Source: MWCR01 sp041665165 (GTDB lineage Bacteria > Patescibacteriota > Patescibacteriia > 2-12-FULL-60-25). Taken from it: a stretch of DNA of 19,675 bases. Positions 1 through 6,838 of this stretch are shown piece after piece; position 1 is the first letter of the stretch; every line of letters starts with the position of its first letter. The translations under genes and the position numbers were made by a program. The notes under the pieces are model-generated. The model saw nothing but the letters and a program-made list of their open reading frames with translations, made no database searches and was not told the DNA's origin. The stretch is taken from the NCBI GenBank assembly GCA_041665165.1, contig JBAYJJ010000024.1, positions 1 to 19,675 on the forward strand. The letters run 5' to 3'.

Positions 1-345
1 CGACGGCGTCTGGATCAAACGTCTTGCCGTAGCCAAGATCTGCTCATGCGCTTGCGCCAAAGCCAACTCAGGCGTCGAGGCGACCACGGCAATCAGCATC
101 ACCAGCGGACGCTCTGCTTCTTGTACCAAGTCCGCAAGCTTGAAAGCAAGGCGGTTATTGACCGGCAATTGCAGGCCGCTATCCGTAACTTCGCACTCGT
201 GGCCGACATCGGTTTGACGGATTAGGACGGCAACGGTTCGCCCAAAGTAGATAGGTTTTTTGCCCGGAACCAGCAAGAGGTTGGTTTTCCATCCATCTGG
301 CTGCATGCAAGTCTGAATGATTTGTTTGAAAAGATCGCTATCCAT
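1..345 (-). CDS. Hypothetical protein, C-terminus cut by window edge
   Basis: I do not recognise this protein. The reading frame is open for 115 codons from an ATG at 345 to the window edge, so its C-terminus is missing. The start is well supported: AGGAGG lies five bases before the ATG, an ideal Shine-Dalgarno. The visible part starts MDSDLFKQIIQTCM, has a hydrophobic stretch (residues about 81-90, PLVMLIAVVA) and then an alanine/glutamine-rich helix. There is no signal peptide and no motif I can name. The gene is the most downstream of four minus-strand genes here, but a hairpin terminator upstream of it (419-443) suggests its own transcription, possibly from TTGACA at 399-404. Confidence 0.72.
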   Translation of the reverse strand, partial: MDSDLFKQIIQTCMQPDGWKTNLLLVPGKKPIYFGRTVAVLIRQTDVGHECEVTDSGLQLPVNNRLAFKLADLVQEAERPLVMLIAVVASTPELALAQAHEQILATARRLIQTPS

Positions 346-375
346 GGCATCCTCCTCATGCAAAAGACTCTTGAG

Positions 376-404
376 AGCTAACCCTATTTTTCAGTTCCTG
401 TCAA
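376..404 (-). promoter_or_regulatory. Possible promoter for the gene at 1-345
   Basis: A perfect TTGACA (404 to 399, minus) is followed after 17 bp by TTAGCT, a weak -10 match. It sits between the upstream gene's terminator and a strong ribosome binding site, which supports it. The -10 match is poor, so confidence is low. Confidence 0.3.
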
Positions 405-418
405 GACCGTGAGGCAAT

Positions 419-443
419 AAAAAAAGACCTTCTTAGGGGTCTT
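419..443 (-). terminator. Rho-independent terminator overlapping the end of the 433-954 gene
   Basis: Read on the minus strand, AAGACC (443 side) pairs with GGTCTT across an 8-base loop and runs straight into a stretch of T residues. The TAA stop codon of the upstream gene (435-433) lies inside the hairpin, so the gene and terminator overlap. Confidence 0.68.
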
Positions 444-954
444 GAGTAGGTGGCTCGTTGTCAGCCGAAGACATGTAGCTGATGCGTCGCTTGGTAGAGA
501 GCCGGATATTCCCAGGCTGAAACTTGATCTGCCAAGCCAGGCAGACCACTCCCACGGCTCGTTCCAAATCCCTGAGCTTTTCAGCTGAGGCTTGGGTTGC
601 AATCTCCCTGTACAAAGGCATGTGAAGGAACCTGAAGCGCAACCTCTGTTCAGCCACGACTTTCGAGGCTTCGAGGGCAGCAGCCTTCTTCTCACCGTCA
701 GCCAGCATGCCCCTCAGATTCTTCATCTCGTCGGAAGAGAGAGGCGTCTCATTCAAGCCGACTCTGGCAATGGCCTGCCAGATGCAGTACCCCAATCCAT
801 GGTCCATGGCATGGTCAGGCGAGAGCTCATGCGCTGCTTCAATGAACAGCCTGGCATCGGCTTCTGAAAGAGGCGTGGAAACTGAAGTCGCCTCAAGGAG
901 CAACTGCTCGTGCGTCTTGGGCGGTATTGAGAATATTACTGGCTTGTCGAGCAT
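433..954 (-). CDS. Hypothetical protein, 173 aa
   Basis: Protein of unknown function. The start ATG at 954 is preceded by GGAGGGAGAAGC, a good Shine-Dalgarno. The product is mainly helical with a long charged middle region (about residues 70-130, rich in E, K, A, R) that may form a coiled coil, and a proline-rich end. There is no signal peptide or membrane segment and no catalytic motif I recognise. Its first 19 bases overlap the end of the upstream minus gene (936-1466), suggesting translational coupling in one transcript. The stop codon lies inside a T-tailed hairpin. The ORFs on the opposite strand lack such signals and look like shadows. Confidence 0.72.
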   Translation of the reverse strand: MLDKPVIFSIPPKTHEQLLLEATSVSTPLSEADARLFIEAAHELSPDHAMDHGLGYCIWQAIARVGLNETPLSSDEMKNLRGMLADGEKKAAALEASKVVAEQRLRFRFLHMPLYREIATQASAEKLRDLERAVGVVCLAWQIKFQPGNIRLSTKRRISYMSSADNEPPTQDP

Positions 955-1466
955 GCTTCTCCCTCCAGACTCGCTTCCCCCGCAATATTCGCTCTAGCTT
1001 CCTGCGCGCTCAGAACCCAGGCCAAGGCCAAAATGCCAAACGCTCTGGTGAGGCTCAGCTGCACATGTGTTGCACTGTGCCGTTTAGCGACCGAGTTTCC
1101 CATCAGGTCCAGGCCTGTATTGGTTTTCAGAATACTGAGCAGATTGCCATAGGCTTGGATGCCTTTGTCAGCATCTGTTTCGATTGTGCTGATCGCAGTT
1201 TCGAAGCGGCTTGCGTCGAACTCAATATTCACGCGTTCGAAAACTGGGCTCAACAAGCATGCGTTGGCGAACACGGCCGATTCTTCCCTCCAGCTACACT
1301 GAAACGGTATGTGGCGAATGCAGAAAGTGAGGAGAGATCTTCTTCCTCGAGCGTGCTTCTCCAGCTGCTTGATAGTCAAAGGTGCGCTTTTCCTATTTTT
1401 CAACTCAAACTCCTTCCGGTTGTGCGCGCAATTAAACCACGTCTTGTTCGACATGTCAATCAGCAA
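936..1466 (-). CDS. Hypothetical protein, up to 176 aa
   Basis: Unrecognised protein. Two starts are possible: TTG at 1466, with AGGA about ten bases upstream, and ATG at 1454 without a clear ribosome binding site. I give the longer form. The N-terminal half is basic with scattered Cys and His (CAH near residue 13, CIRH and FQC around residues 49-58), which could bind metal, but spacing fits no family I know. The C-terminal part has a hydrophobic alanine/leucine helix around residues 139-155. It overlaps the next gene by 19 bp and follows the 1492-1719 gene after 25 bases, so the three look like one operon. A 211-codon plus-strand ORF covers the same DNA; I prefer the minus strand for its operon packing. 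Confidence 0.55.
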   Translation of the reverse strand: MLIDMSNKTWFNCAHNRKEFELKNRKSAPLTIKQLEKHARGRRSLLTFCIRHIPFQCSWREESAVFANACLLSPVFERVNIEFDASRFETAISTIETDADKGIQAYGNLLSILKTNTGLDLMGNSVAKRHSATHVQLSLTRAFGILALAWVLSAQEARANIAGEASLEGEACSTSQ

Positions 1467-1491
1467 CCAAAGAGTGTCCTAAAATTTTTGC

Positions 1492-1719
1492 TTATTTGCC
1501 TTTATTCACCTGCTGAGCCAGCCAAGACAACCTGGATGAACCTGAATGCGCTGTATTCTTGATATCAGCCTGAGCTTGCTGGCCCAGAGCCCGCAGATGC
1601 TGGACCTTGGCCGTGCGCGCCTGCACATCCTGAGCAATAGCCTGCAAATTCTGCACGCGCTGATTGCTGATCGGCTGGGGAACCGGGGTACTGGGTTTTA
1701 AAAATGGATTCAGACCCAT
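1492..1719 (-). CDS. Small hypothetical protein, 75 aa
   Basis: A 75-residue protein starting MGLNPFLKPS, with a proline-rich start (residues 5-16), then a glutamine/alanine-rich amphipathic helix (about residues 18-55) and a short basic end. No membrane segment and no known domain. The ATG at 1719 is chosen because a promoter-like TATAAT ends only nine bases upstream, so transcription would begin at or just before the ATG. A longer frame back to 1779 would translate low-complexity repeat DNA and is rejected. It is probably the first gene of the minus-strand group ending at 433. A small coiled-coil gene at 6568-6768 has a similar setting, with the same repeat upstream. Confidence 0.6.
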   Translation of the reverse strand: MGLNPFLKPSTPVPQPISNQRVQNLQAIAQDVQARTAKVQHLRALGQQAQADIKNTAHSGSSRLSWLAQQVNKGK

Positions 1720-1728
1720 AACTTGCTT

Positions 1729-1757
1729 ATTATAAAACATCAAGATACAAGATACAA
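1729..1757 (-). promoter_or_regulatory. Promoter for the 1719-433 minus-strand genes
   Basis: TTGTAT (1757-1752), 17 bp, TATAAT (1734-1729), then nine bases to the ATG at 1719. The -35 hexamer lies inside the T-rich repeat. The spacing implies a nearly leaderless transcript. Confidence 0.6.
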
Positions 1758-1880
1758 ACACCAAACAAACATCAAACACTCAAACACCTAAAAAACCGAT
1801 TGGTGTTTTGAAGTTTTGGAGCTTGGTGTTTGTTTGGATCTTGATTTTTGGTTTTTGGTGTTTTCATGTTAGGCTTGGTG
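1741..1880. repeat. Low-complexity repeat between divergent genes
   Basis: This 140-base stretch separates the minus-strand operon from ruvB. Bases 1741-1764 (caagatac twice, then aaacaccaa) recur exactly at 6806-6829. Bases about 1801-1870 are T/G-rich and repeat TTGGTGTTT and TTTTTGG in the plus direction, towards ruvB. Inverted matches (aaacacc / ggtgttt near 1785-1807) could fold. No coding potential. Confidence 0.7.
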
Positions 1881-1884
1881 GAGT

Positions 1885-2913
1885 ATGGAAGAGCTAAACC
1901 TTGTAGCCCCTGAGGTCCAAGAAGGCGAAGAGCGGGTGGAGCTGTCTTTGCGGCCTAAAACCCTGGCTGAATTCATTGGCCAGCCCGCAGTCAAAGAAAA
2001 TCTTTCTATTTTTTTAGAAGCAGCTAAGCAAAGGAACGAGCCTTGCGAGCATGTTTTGCTTTACGGCCCACCGGGCTTGGGCAAGACTACTTTAGCCCAT
2101 GTGATCGGGCATGAGATGGCTGCTAATGTAAAAATCACCAGCGGCCCGGCTTTGGAAAAGGTCGGCGATTTGGCAGCCATCCTGACGAATTTGGATGATG
2201 GCGACATTTTGTTTATTGACGAGATTCACCGCATGAATCGGAGCATTGAAGAAGTGCTTTACCCTGCCATGGAAGACTTTGCTTTGGATATCGTAATCGG
2301 CAAAGGCCCGTCAGCCCGCACCTTGCGTTTGGACTTGAAACGCTTTGCTCTGATCGGCGCCACCACTCGCCTCTCGCTCATGAGCGCGCCTTTGCGCGAC
2401 CGCTTTGGCGCAGTCCATCATTTAGACTTCTATGGGCTGGATGAAATGACAGCCATCATGCTACGCAGTGCAGCTTTGCTGGATATTGATCTGGACCAAG
2501 ACACAGCTGCCTTGATCGCAACGCGCGCCAGGCGCACTCCGCGCATTGCCAATCGTCTTCTGCGCCGCGTCCGCGACTATGCCCAGGTGCGCGCTGACGG
2601 AAAAATCAATGAGCAAGTGGTCAAAGCTGCTTTGGAGTCTTTGGACATTGATGTCCGCGGCCTGGATGAGAATGACCGCCGCGCCTTGCGAACCATGATT
2701 GAAAAATATAATGGCGGGCCTGTGGGATTGGCCACAATTGCAGCTTCAATCTCAGAAGAAATATCAACCGTAGAAGAAGTCATTGAGCCGTTTCTGTTGC
2801 GCGAAGGCCTAATCTGCCGAACTCCGCGAGGCAGGACAGCAACCAAAGACGCTTACGAGCATTTGGGATATCCCGTGCCGCTAAATTTACAGCAACAAGA
2901 GCTTTCAACCTAA
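1885..2913 (+). CDS. ruvB: Holliday junction branch-migration ATPase RuvB
   Basis: RuvB is the hexameric AAA+ motor that, with RuvA, drives branch migration of Holliday junctions in recombinational repair. The 342-aa product has normal family length and all hallmarks: N-terminal LSLRPKTLAEFIGQ (20-33), Walker A GPPGLGKT (61-68), Walker B DILFIDE (107-113), sensor 1 IGATT (157-161), arginine-finger region LRDRFG (170-175), a sensor 2 stretch RRTPRIANRLLRR (216-228), and a C-terminal winged helix (about 275-330, including GPVGLATIAASISEE). The ATG at 1885 has GGTGGAG almost touching it, an unusually short spacing. No ruvA or ruvC is visible here. No convincing promoter was found; the T-rich repeat lies directly upstream. 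Confidence 0.97.
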   Translation: MEELNLVAPEVQEGEERVELSLRPKTLAEFIGQPAVKENLSIFLEAAKQRNEPCEHVLLYGPPGLGKTTLAHVIGHEMAANVKITSGPALEKVGDLAAILTNLDDGDILFIDEIHRMNRSIEEVLYPAMEDFALDIVIGKGPSARTLRLDLKRFALIGATTRLSLMSAPLRDRFGAVHHLDFYGLDEMTAIMLRSAALLDIDLDQDTAALIATRARRTPRIANRLLRRVRDYAQVRADGKINEQVVKAALESLDIDVRGLDENDRRALRTMIEKYNGGPVGLATIAASISEEISTVEEVIEPFLLREGLICRTPRGRTATKDAYEHLGYPVPLNLQQQELST

Positions 2914-2919
2914 GATAAA

Positions 2920-2938
2920 AAGATAAGAAGATGAAAAG
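2920..2938 (+). repeat. Left copy of inverted repeat flanking the four-helix-bundle gene
   Basis: AAGATAAGAAGATGAAAAG, lying between the ruvB stop and the next ATG. Its reverse complement recurs at 3318-3336 with one mismatch in 19. Confidence 0.65.
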
Positions 2939-2946
2939 ATTAAATT

Positions 2947-3312
2947 ATGAATCAAAGGTTAAAGGGTAATGTTTTAGCAGAAAAAAGTTATACTTTTGCA
3001 CTAAATATCATCAAGGTTTATCAGGCTCTAATAAAAGCGGGCGTAGAGCCGACACTTGTCATACAACTTCTCAAAAGTGGGACGTCTATCGGTGCGAATG
3101 TACGCGAAGCTATCGGCGCCCAATCTCGCGCTGAATTCATCGCTAAACTTTCAATAGCCTACAAAGAATCACTCGAAACCGATTACTGGCTTAGTTTGTT
3201 TAAAGACACGGGCATATTGCACGAAGAAACCGCCAATTCCTTAATACAAGCCAATGTACAAATCGCAAGCATTATTTCAAAAAGCTCCATGACCGCCAAA
3301 CAGAACCGTTAG
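2947..3312 (+). CDS. Four-helix-bundle protein (23S rRNA intervening-sequence/S23 family)
   Basis: A 121-aa protein of the four-helix-bundle family first seen encoded in intervening sequences of 23S rRNA genes and later found as stand-alone genes in many bacteria; its biochemical role is unknown. The signature lies around residues 44-57 (SGTSIGANVREAIG), followed by the conserved acidic helix with AYKESLETDYWL (residues about 71-82). Length is normal. There is no rRNA gene nearby, so this is the stand-alone form. It sits 33 bases after ruvB, without a clear ribosome binding site, and is flanked by a 19-bp imperfect inverted repeat (2920-2938, 3318-3336), which gives it the look of a transferable cassette. 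Confidence 0.88.
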   Translation: MNQRLKGNVLAEKSYTFALNIIKVYQALIKAGVEPTLVIQLLKSGTSIGANVREAIGAQSRAEFIAKLSIAYKESLETDYWLSLFKDTGILHEETANSLIQANVQIASIISKSSMTAKQNR

Positions 3313-3317
3313 ATGGG

Positions 3318-3336
3318 CTTTTCATCTTCTCATCTT
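3318..3336 (-). repeat. Right copy of inverted repeat flanking the four-helix-bundle gene
   Basis: CTTTTCATCTTCTCATCTT matches the reverse complement of 2920-2938 at 18 of 19 bases. A further partial copy (TCTTTTCATCTTT) follows at about 3341-3353. Confidence 0.65.
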
Positions 3337-3358
3337 TTGCTCTTTTCATCTTTACCTG

Positions 3359-3367
3359 TGTTATAAT
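3359..3367 (+). promoter_or_regulatory. Extended -10 promoter, apparently leaderless
   Basis: TGT directly followed by TATAAT (3362-3367) forms an extended -10 element, six bases before the ATG at 3374. No good -35 is seen, as is usual for extended -10 promoters. Transcription would begin at or within a base or two of the start codon. Confidence 0.62.
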
Positions 3368-3373
3368 CTTAGT

Positions 3374-3625
3374 ATGATTCCTGTCTACTACTTTGTAATC
3401 GCCTGGCTGATTTTCCTGGGCGTTTTCGTGCTGATTGCTTTGGTGAGCGTCATGCAGATGTTGCGCTTTGGCCTGGCGCATTGGCTTACCTACTTCACCA
3501 CAGTCGCTTTTGTGGGGCTCTCAGCCATCATCATCGTGTTTTCCTTATATTGGATCGGGCACGCAAACCTTTTAACCGAGTTGAACTTGAACAGCATCTT
3601 CGGTAATCCAACCATGACCAGCTAA
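3374..3625 (+). CDS. Small two-helix membrane protein, 83 aa
   Basis: An 83-residue protein with two strongly hydrophobic segments (about residues 4-29 and 39-62) separated by a short loop with RFGLAHWLT, and a polar tail. It is predicted to be an integral inner-membrane protein; I recognise no family. The stop codon is followed after one base by the ATG of the PH-domain protein, so the two are almost certainly co-transcribed and coupled. The partnership suggests a small subunit acting with that protein, but this is inference from position only. The start is supported by a strong TATAAT just upstream. Confidence 0.75.
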   Translation: MIPVYYFVIAWLIFLGVFVLIALVSVMQMLRFGLAHWLTYFTTVAFVGLSAIIIVFSLYWIGHANLLTELNLNSIFGNPTMTS

Positions 3626-3626
3626 T

Positions 3627-4247
3627 ATGCTCCGCTTGACCAACCTGCCAGGCCAATTGCCTGATGAAAAAATAATCGGCATGTATCGCCGACACCCCAT
3701 CACCATCCTGGGCCTGCTCTTGGCCGCACTCGTGCTCATACTTTTGCCGTTTGGAGTTTACGCTTACATCAAAATCATCGAATCCCCTGTCCTGGCCACG
3801 CCAGATTCGGGTTTGCTCGTGATTTTAGGCGGAGGAATCTTCCTCTTGTTCGCCTTGATGTTCGTCTATCAATCTTTTTTGGACTACTGGCTGGATACTT
3901 GGATCGTCACCAACTTCAGGATCATTAACATTGAACAGCACGGCTTGTTTTCGCGCACTGTCTCAGAGCTTCGTTTGTATCGCGTGCAAGATGTGACAGC
4001 TGATGTGACAGGCTTTATGCATTCCATGCTGGACTTCGGCCAAGTCTATATCCAAACCGCAGGCGAGCAAGAAAGATTTGTTTTTGAAGATGTACCGCAC
4101 CCGAATAAAATCTCAAAAGATGTGATGAACCTGGCAGAACAAGACAGGAAAGCACATCTGGACGAGGCTATGGAAGCCATGGAAGAGACACACGAAAATC
4201 TACATCCCGATATTAAAGAGAGGGCGCAGAGACGATTGGAACCGTGA
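3627..4247 (+). CDS. Membrane protein with bacterial PH domain (bPH2/YdbT-like)
   Basis: A 206-aa protein with two N-terminal membrane helices (about residues 26-48 and 63-84) followed by a cytoplasmic pleckstrin-homology-like domain of the bPH2/DUF304 type. The family pattern is visible: WLDTWIVTNFRIINIEQHGLFSRTVSELRLYRVQDV (roughly 90-125; here in pieces: DTWIVTNFRII, GLFSRTVSEL, RVQDV), then a conserved GQVYIQTAG strand. The C-terminal 40 residues are acidic and helical. Family function is not well defined; members sit in membranes and have been linked to envelope stress and protein assembly. It is the second gene after a leaderless promoter and ends before a hairpin shared with the convergent SpoIID-like gene. 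Confidence 0.85.
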   Translation: MLRLTNLPGQLPDEKIIGMYRRHPITILGLLLAALVLILLPFGVYAYIKIIESPVLATPDSGLLVILGGGIFLLFALMFVYQSFLDYWLDTWIVTNFRIINIEQHGLFSRTVSELRLYRVQDVTADVTGFMHSMLDFGQVYIQTAGEQERFVFEDVPHPNKISKDVMNLAEQDRKAHLDEAMEAMEETHENLHPDIKERAQRRLEP

Positions 4248-4266
4248 CTGACAACGAAAAACTGAC

Positions 4267-4303
4267 AACTGACAAGAGTTACCTAGTTACTCTTGTCAGT
4301 TTT
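4267..4303. terminator. Bidirectional terminator between convergent genes
   Basis: AACTGACAAGAG (4267-4278) pairs perfectly with CTCTTGTCAGTT (4290-4301) around an 11-base loop. T residues follow on the plus strand and, after a short gap, on the minus strand. It lies between the stop codons at 4247 and 4315 and can serve both genes. Extra half-copies (actgacaac) just upstream suggest it derives from a repeat. Confidence 0.72.
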
Positions 4304-4314
4304 AAGTTGTAAGT

Positions 4315-6513
4315 TTATTTGTACCAAGGTTTCAATTCAATCCCAGTATAGAAGTATTTGAGTATTTGATCGTAAGTCTTGTTTTCGTGCGCAGCCATTT
4401 GCAAGGCGCCAGAGGCTGACAGGCCTACGCCATGGCCCCACAAGGTCTTGCCAGCGTCTTGAGGCACGGATACGCCCTTGCACCAAGCAACTTCCCCTCC
4501 CCATACTTCGCTCCAATCCCTGGTACGGCCGTCTGAGCGTGAGAAATACGGCGTGATGGCGATTTTATTGGCATACGTAACGACTATGCCGCGCGTCTGC
4601 TCCACGGCTGACACAATGCTCGGGCTGCGCGCTTCCTGCCCGTACCCGCGATAAACCTGATCGTATTTGGCGTCAACAATATAATACTCGCTGGCATGTT
4701 TGGTTGCGCGTTCAACGTGATACATGGCATAAGTGCGCGCTGCGACCAACAAAGTCTTTTGGAATTCCATGGGGCTTACGTCCGAAGTCTCAGCAATGCC
4801 TTTCAAATAATATTCAATCGGGAGTTCGTTGATGACCCAAACCTTGTCCGAGCTTGGTGTGTAGCGTAATTCCAATTTAGCTCGGAATTTATTGTCATTC
4901 GCACCTGGCAGCCAGCTGACTGGGCGCGAAATGTCCGTGACTTCCAATGGCGCCAACCCGTCTGCGGCTACCGCGACATAATAGTTCGTGGATTGCGTAT
5001 TGCAATTCGGGCCTGAAACCTTATAGACCTTGTTTGCGCGATCAAATTTAACTGTGGTGATGTCAGCCTGGTTAAAGGTACAGACAGCCGCGCCATTTTG
5101 CTGCAAAGAATAACCTCCCTGCACTCCCCTGACCATAAGCGTGTCATCAACTGTCGCATAAATACCCACGCGAATGATTGGTTCATTAGGCAGGTTGGAC
5201 GTATCAGTCGGCGGGATATATCCAGCTGGAGGCGTTACAGGCTCGGGTTCAATGTAGCCGTCTGCCGTGACAGTGATTGGGATCTCGATTGTGCCGCCAT
5301 CCACTTCTTTGCCATCTGCTTCAAGCGCAAACGTGACAGTATAAGAGCCTTTCTTGGCTGGGGCTTTGACTTTAAAGCCTATCAGATCCAAGCGCCCAGG
5401 CTCAGTCACGGTTGAACCAAGCGTGGCTTGGTCTGAAGCTGGCCAAGAATCATGCTTAACGCCAGACAAGCTTGTGCCCAAATTCGGAGCGATCTCCTTT
5501 AAGCGGATTGCATATTTGCTCCAGATAGCAGTTCCGATATTTTTTATGCCATACTGCAAATCCAAAGTCGCGTTGCCTGACACAGTAAATGGCCCGCGCG
5601 GCTTAAGCAAAAGCAGGGCCGCATATATTAATGAGGTTTGGCCATTACTATTAGGATTTACAACATAATTATCCGGTGTGCGCACCTTGATGGGCAGAGT
5701 ATAAGACCCTCCAGTGATGCTGATGCTTCCAGTCTTAAGCTCAAACGTCTCATTATAACTGCCAGGCACTTGAGGACCCCTTAGTTCATATGCAAGCTCA
5801 ATGGTCTGACCCGGCAAAACTTTTTGCGTATAGGCCGCAACCTGGTTGGTCGAAATCCATGACATGTCTTTAAATGTTCCGCTTGGCGAATACAGAATAA
5901 GCGGGGCTGAACTTGAATTGAGCCAGGCAGCCGTGCCAGTATTTTTGACTTTTAGTTTTAAGGCAAGATGCGCATCTGGATCGGTTTGCCATTCTAATCC
6001 GCCTTTATCCAATATCTCAGCCTTGTATCCTTGATCTGTGGTCACTACAGGCGCCGGCGTCGGAGCTGTGACCTTAAATGTGATTTGGACTACGGTTTTT
6101 TGCTGCCACACTTTGCCGTTGCCCAACAAAAACATTTCTACATATGTTCCAGGCGTTGAAGGCGCTTTGACTTTAAAGGTCGCGGTAGCCGTCGCTCCTG
6201 GTTTGACTGATGCCTGTGCAATCGTGGCCGGCAAATCGTTCTTCAGCCAAGTTGAATACTTTAAAACGCTGGATGATCCATACAGATACAAGGATATTTT
6301 AGTCGCTCCCCCATACCATGTGCTGGCTGTCTGATTTTTTATTGAAACTGAAATGGTCTTTACTTCTCCTGGAGCCAGATTGACTTGCGACTTTTGTACA
6401 ATCGTTACTGCAGAAGCGCCTTTAGCCAAAACAAAAAAACAAACGACAATGAATCCGACTGTACGGACAAAAAATCGTCTGGCTTCTTGGCCTTTAGTGA
6501 GGCTTAAAATCAT
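4315..6513 (-). CDS. Secreted SpoIID/LytB-domain protein with three Ig-like modules
   Basis: A 732-aa exported protein. A signal peptide spans residues 1-35 (hydrophobic 18-30, likely cleavage after KGASA). Three related modules follow at about 40-150, 160-278 and 305-415; each has an N-x-(G/A)-T-x-W motif (NQTASTW, NTGTAAW, NIGTAIW) and an APxxxGxY strand, resembling NBR1-type Ig-like or CARDB-like binding modules. A proline-rich linker (420-446) leads to a SpoIID domain (about 447-732) with GIAETSD (E575, aligned with the catalytic Glu of SpoIID transglycosylases), ARTYA (592-596), DQVYRG (618-623) and GHGVGLSASGA (693-703). SpoIID proteins cleave glycan strands of peptidoglycan stripped of stem peptides. 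Most likely the modules hold it at the cell surface for wall remodelling. The organism need not sporulate. A TATACT at 6554-6559 (minus) may be an internal promoter. Confidence 0.87.
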   Translation of the reverse strand: MILSLTKGQEARRFFVRTVGFIVVCFFVLAKGASAVTIVQKSQVNLAPGEVKTISVSIKNQTASTWYGGATKISLYLYGSSSVLKYSTWLKNDLPATIAQASVKPGATATATFKVKAPSTPGTYVEMFLLGNGKVWQQKTVVQITFKVTAPTPAPVVTTDQGYKAEILDKGGLEWQTDPDAHLALKLKVKNTGTAAWLNSSSAPLILYSPSGTFKDMSWISTNQVAAYTQKVLPGQTIELAYELRGPQVPGSYNETFELKTGSISITGGSYTLPIKVRTPDNYVVNPNSNGQTSLIYAALLLLKPRGPFTVSGNATLDLQYGIKNIGTAIWSKYAIRLKEIAPNLGTSLSGVKHDSWPASDQATLGSTVTEPGRLDLIGFKVKAPAKKGSYTVTFALEADGKEVDGGTIEIPITVTADGYIEPEPVTPPAGYIPPTDTSNLPNEPIIRVGIYATVDDTLMVRGVQGGYSLQQNGAAVCTFNQADITTVKFDRANKVYKVSGPNCNTQSTNYYVAVAADGLAPLEVTDISRPVSWLPGANDNKFRAKLELRYTPSSDKVWVINELPIEYYLKGIAETSDVSPMEFQKTLLVAARTYAMYHVERATKHASEYYIVDAKYDQVYRGYGQEARSPSIVSAVEQTRGIVVTYANKIAITPYFSRSDGRTRDWSEVWGGEVAWCKGVSVPQDAGKTLWGHGVGLSASGALQMAAHENKTYDQILKYFYTGIELKPWYK

Positions 6514-6567
6514 AGGATATTTATTTTTGTTTAGGACCGCCTCTTGCCCTATCAGTATACCCTGAAA

Positions 6568-6768
6568 TCAGCCTTTTTTATACTTCTTGTCCTGTTCAAG
6601 CCTTTTCTTATATTTGAGCGCATTCTCTGACTGTACTTTTTGGGCTAACTTGAGCCGTATGACCTCGTCTTTGTCTTGCTTAAGCCCTTGGGCGCGCAAC
6701 ATGGCCTGCTGCTGCCTGTAAGCCTCAGATGCTTTTTGCGCTGTTTGCTGTGATGCGTCTTTTGCCAT
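6568..6768 (-). CDS. Small charged coiled-coil protein, 66 aa
   Basis: A 66-residue, highly charged helical protein starting MAKDASQQTAQKASEAYRQQ and ending in lysine-rich YKKRLEQDKKYKKG. It has no hydrophobic core segment, no cysteine and no known domain; an extended coiled coil or nucleic-acid-binding tail is plausible but unproven. The ATG at 6768 follows GGAG two bases upstream, part of which lies in the right end of a 13-bp perfect inverted repeat (6773-6799). It ends 54 bases before the SpoIID-like gene on the same strand, so the two may form one transcript. Confidence 0.6.
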   Translation of the reverse strand: MAKDASQQTAQKASEAYRQQQAMLRAQGLKQDKDEVIRLKLAQKVQSENALKYKKRLEQDKKYKKG

Positions 6769-6772
6769 AACT

Positions 6773-6799
6773 CCAGACGATTATGCCATAATCGTCTGG
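6773..6799. promoter_or_regulatory. Perfect 13-bp palindrome, possible operator over a promoter
   Basis: CCAGACGATTATG, one base, then its exact complement CATAATCGTCTGG. On the minus strand a CATAAT -10 (6785-6780) lies inside it, 17 bp after TTGGTG (6807-6802). The palindrome also touches the ribosome binding site of the 6768 gene, so it could act as a repressor site or as an RNA hairpin. Confidence 0.5.
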
Positions 6800-6805
6800 A
6801 AACAC

Positions 6806-6829
6806 CAAGATACAAGATACAAACACCAA
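6806..6829 (-). repeat. T-rich repeat, exact 24-bp copy of 1741-1764
   Basis: The 24 bases are identical to 1741-1764 and lie in the same orientation relative to the downstream minus-strand gene. A related tract in plus orientation precedes tRNA-Ser (11436-11466). Confidence 0.75.
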
Positions 6830-6838
6830 CAACCCTGC

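Noticed and set aside
927..1562. 211-codon plus-strand ORF
   Set aside because: It is antisense to the packed minus-strand genes, ends in repeat-adjacent DNA, has no ribosome binding site and looks like low-complexity shadow sequence.
1720..1779. 20-residue extension of the 75-aa protein
   Set aside because: It would translate the T-rich repeat and the promoter; TATAAT ends nine bases before the ATG at 1719.
1741..1880. Possible CRISPR-like direct repeats
   Set aside because: The units are irregular, low-complexity and overlapping, without unique spacers of constant length; no cas genes are present anywhere in the window.
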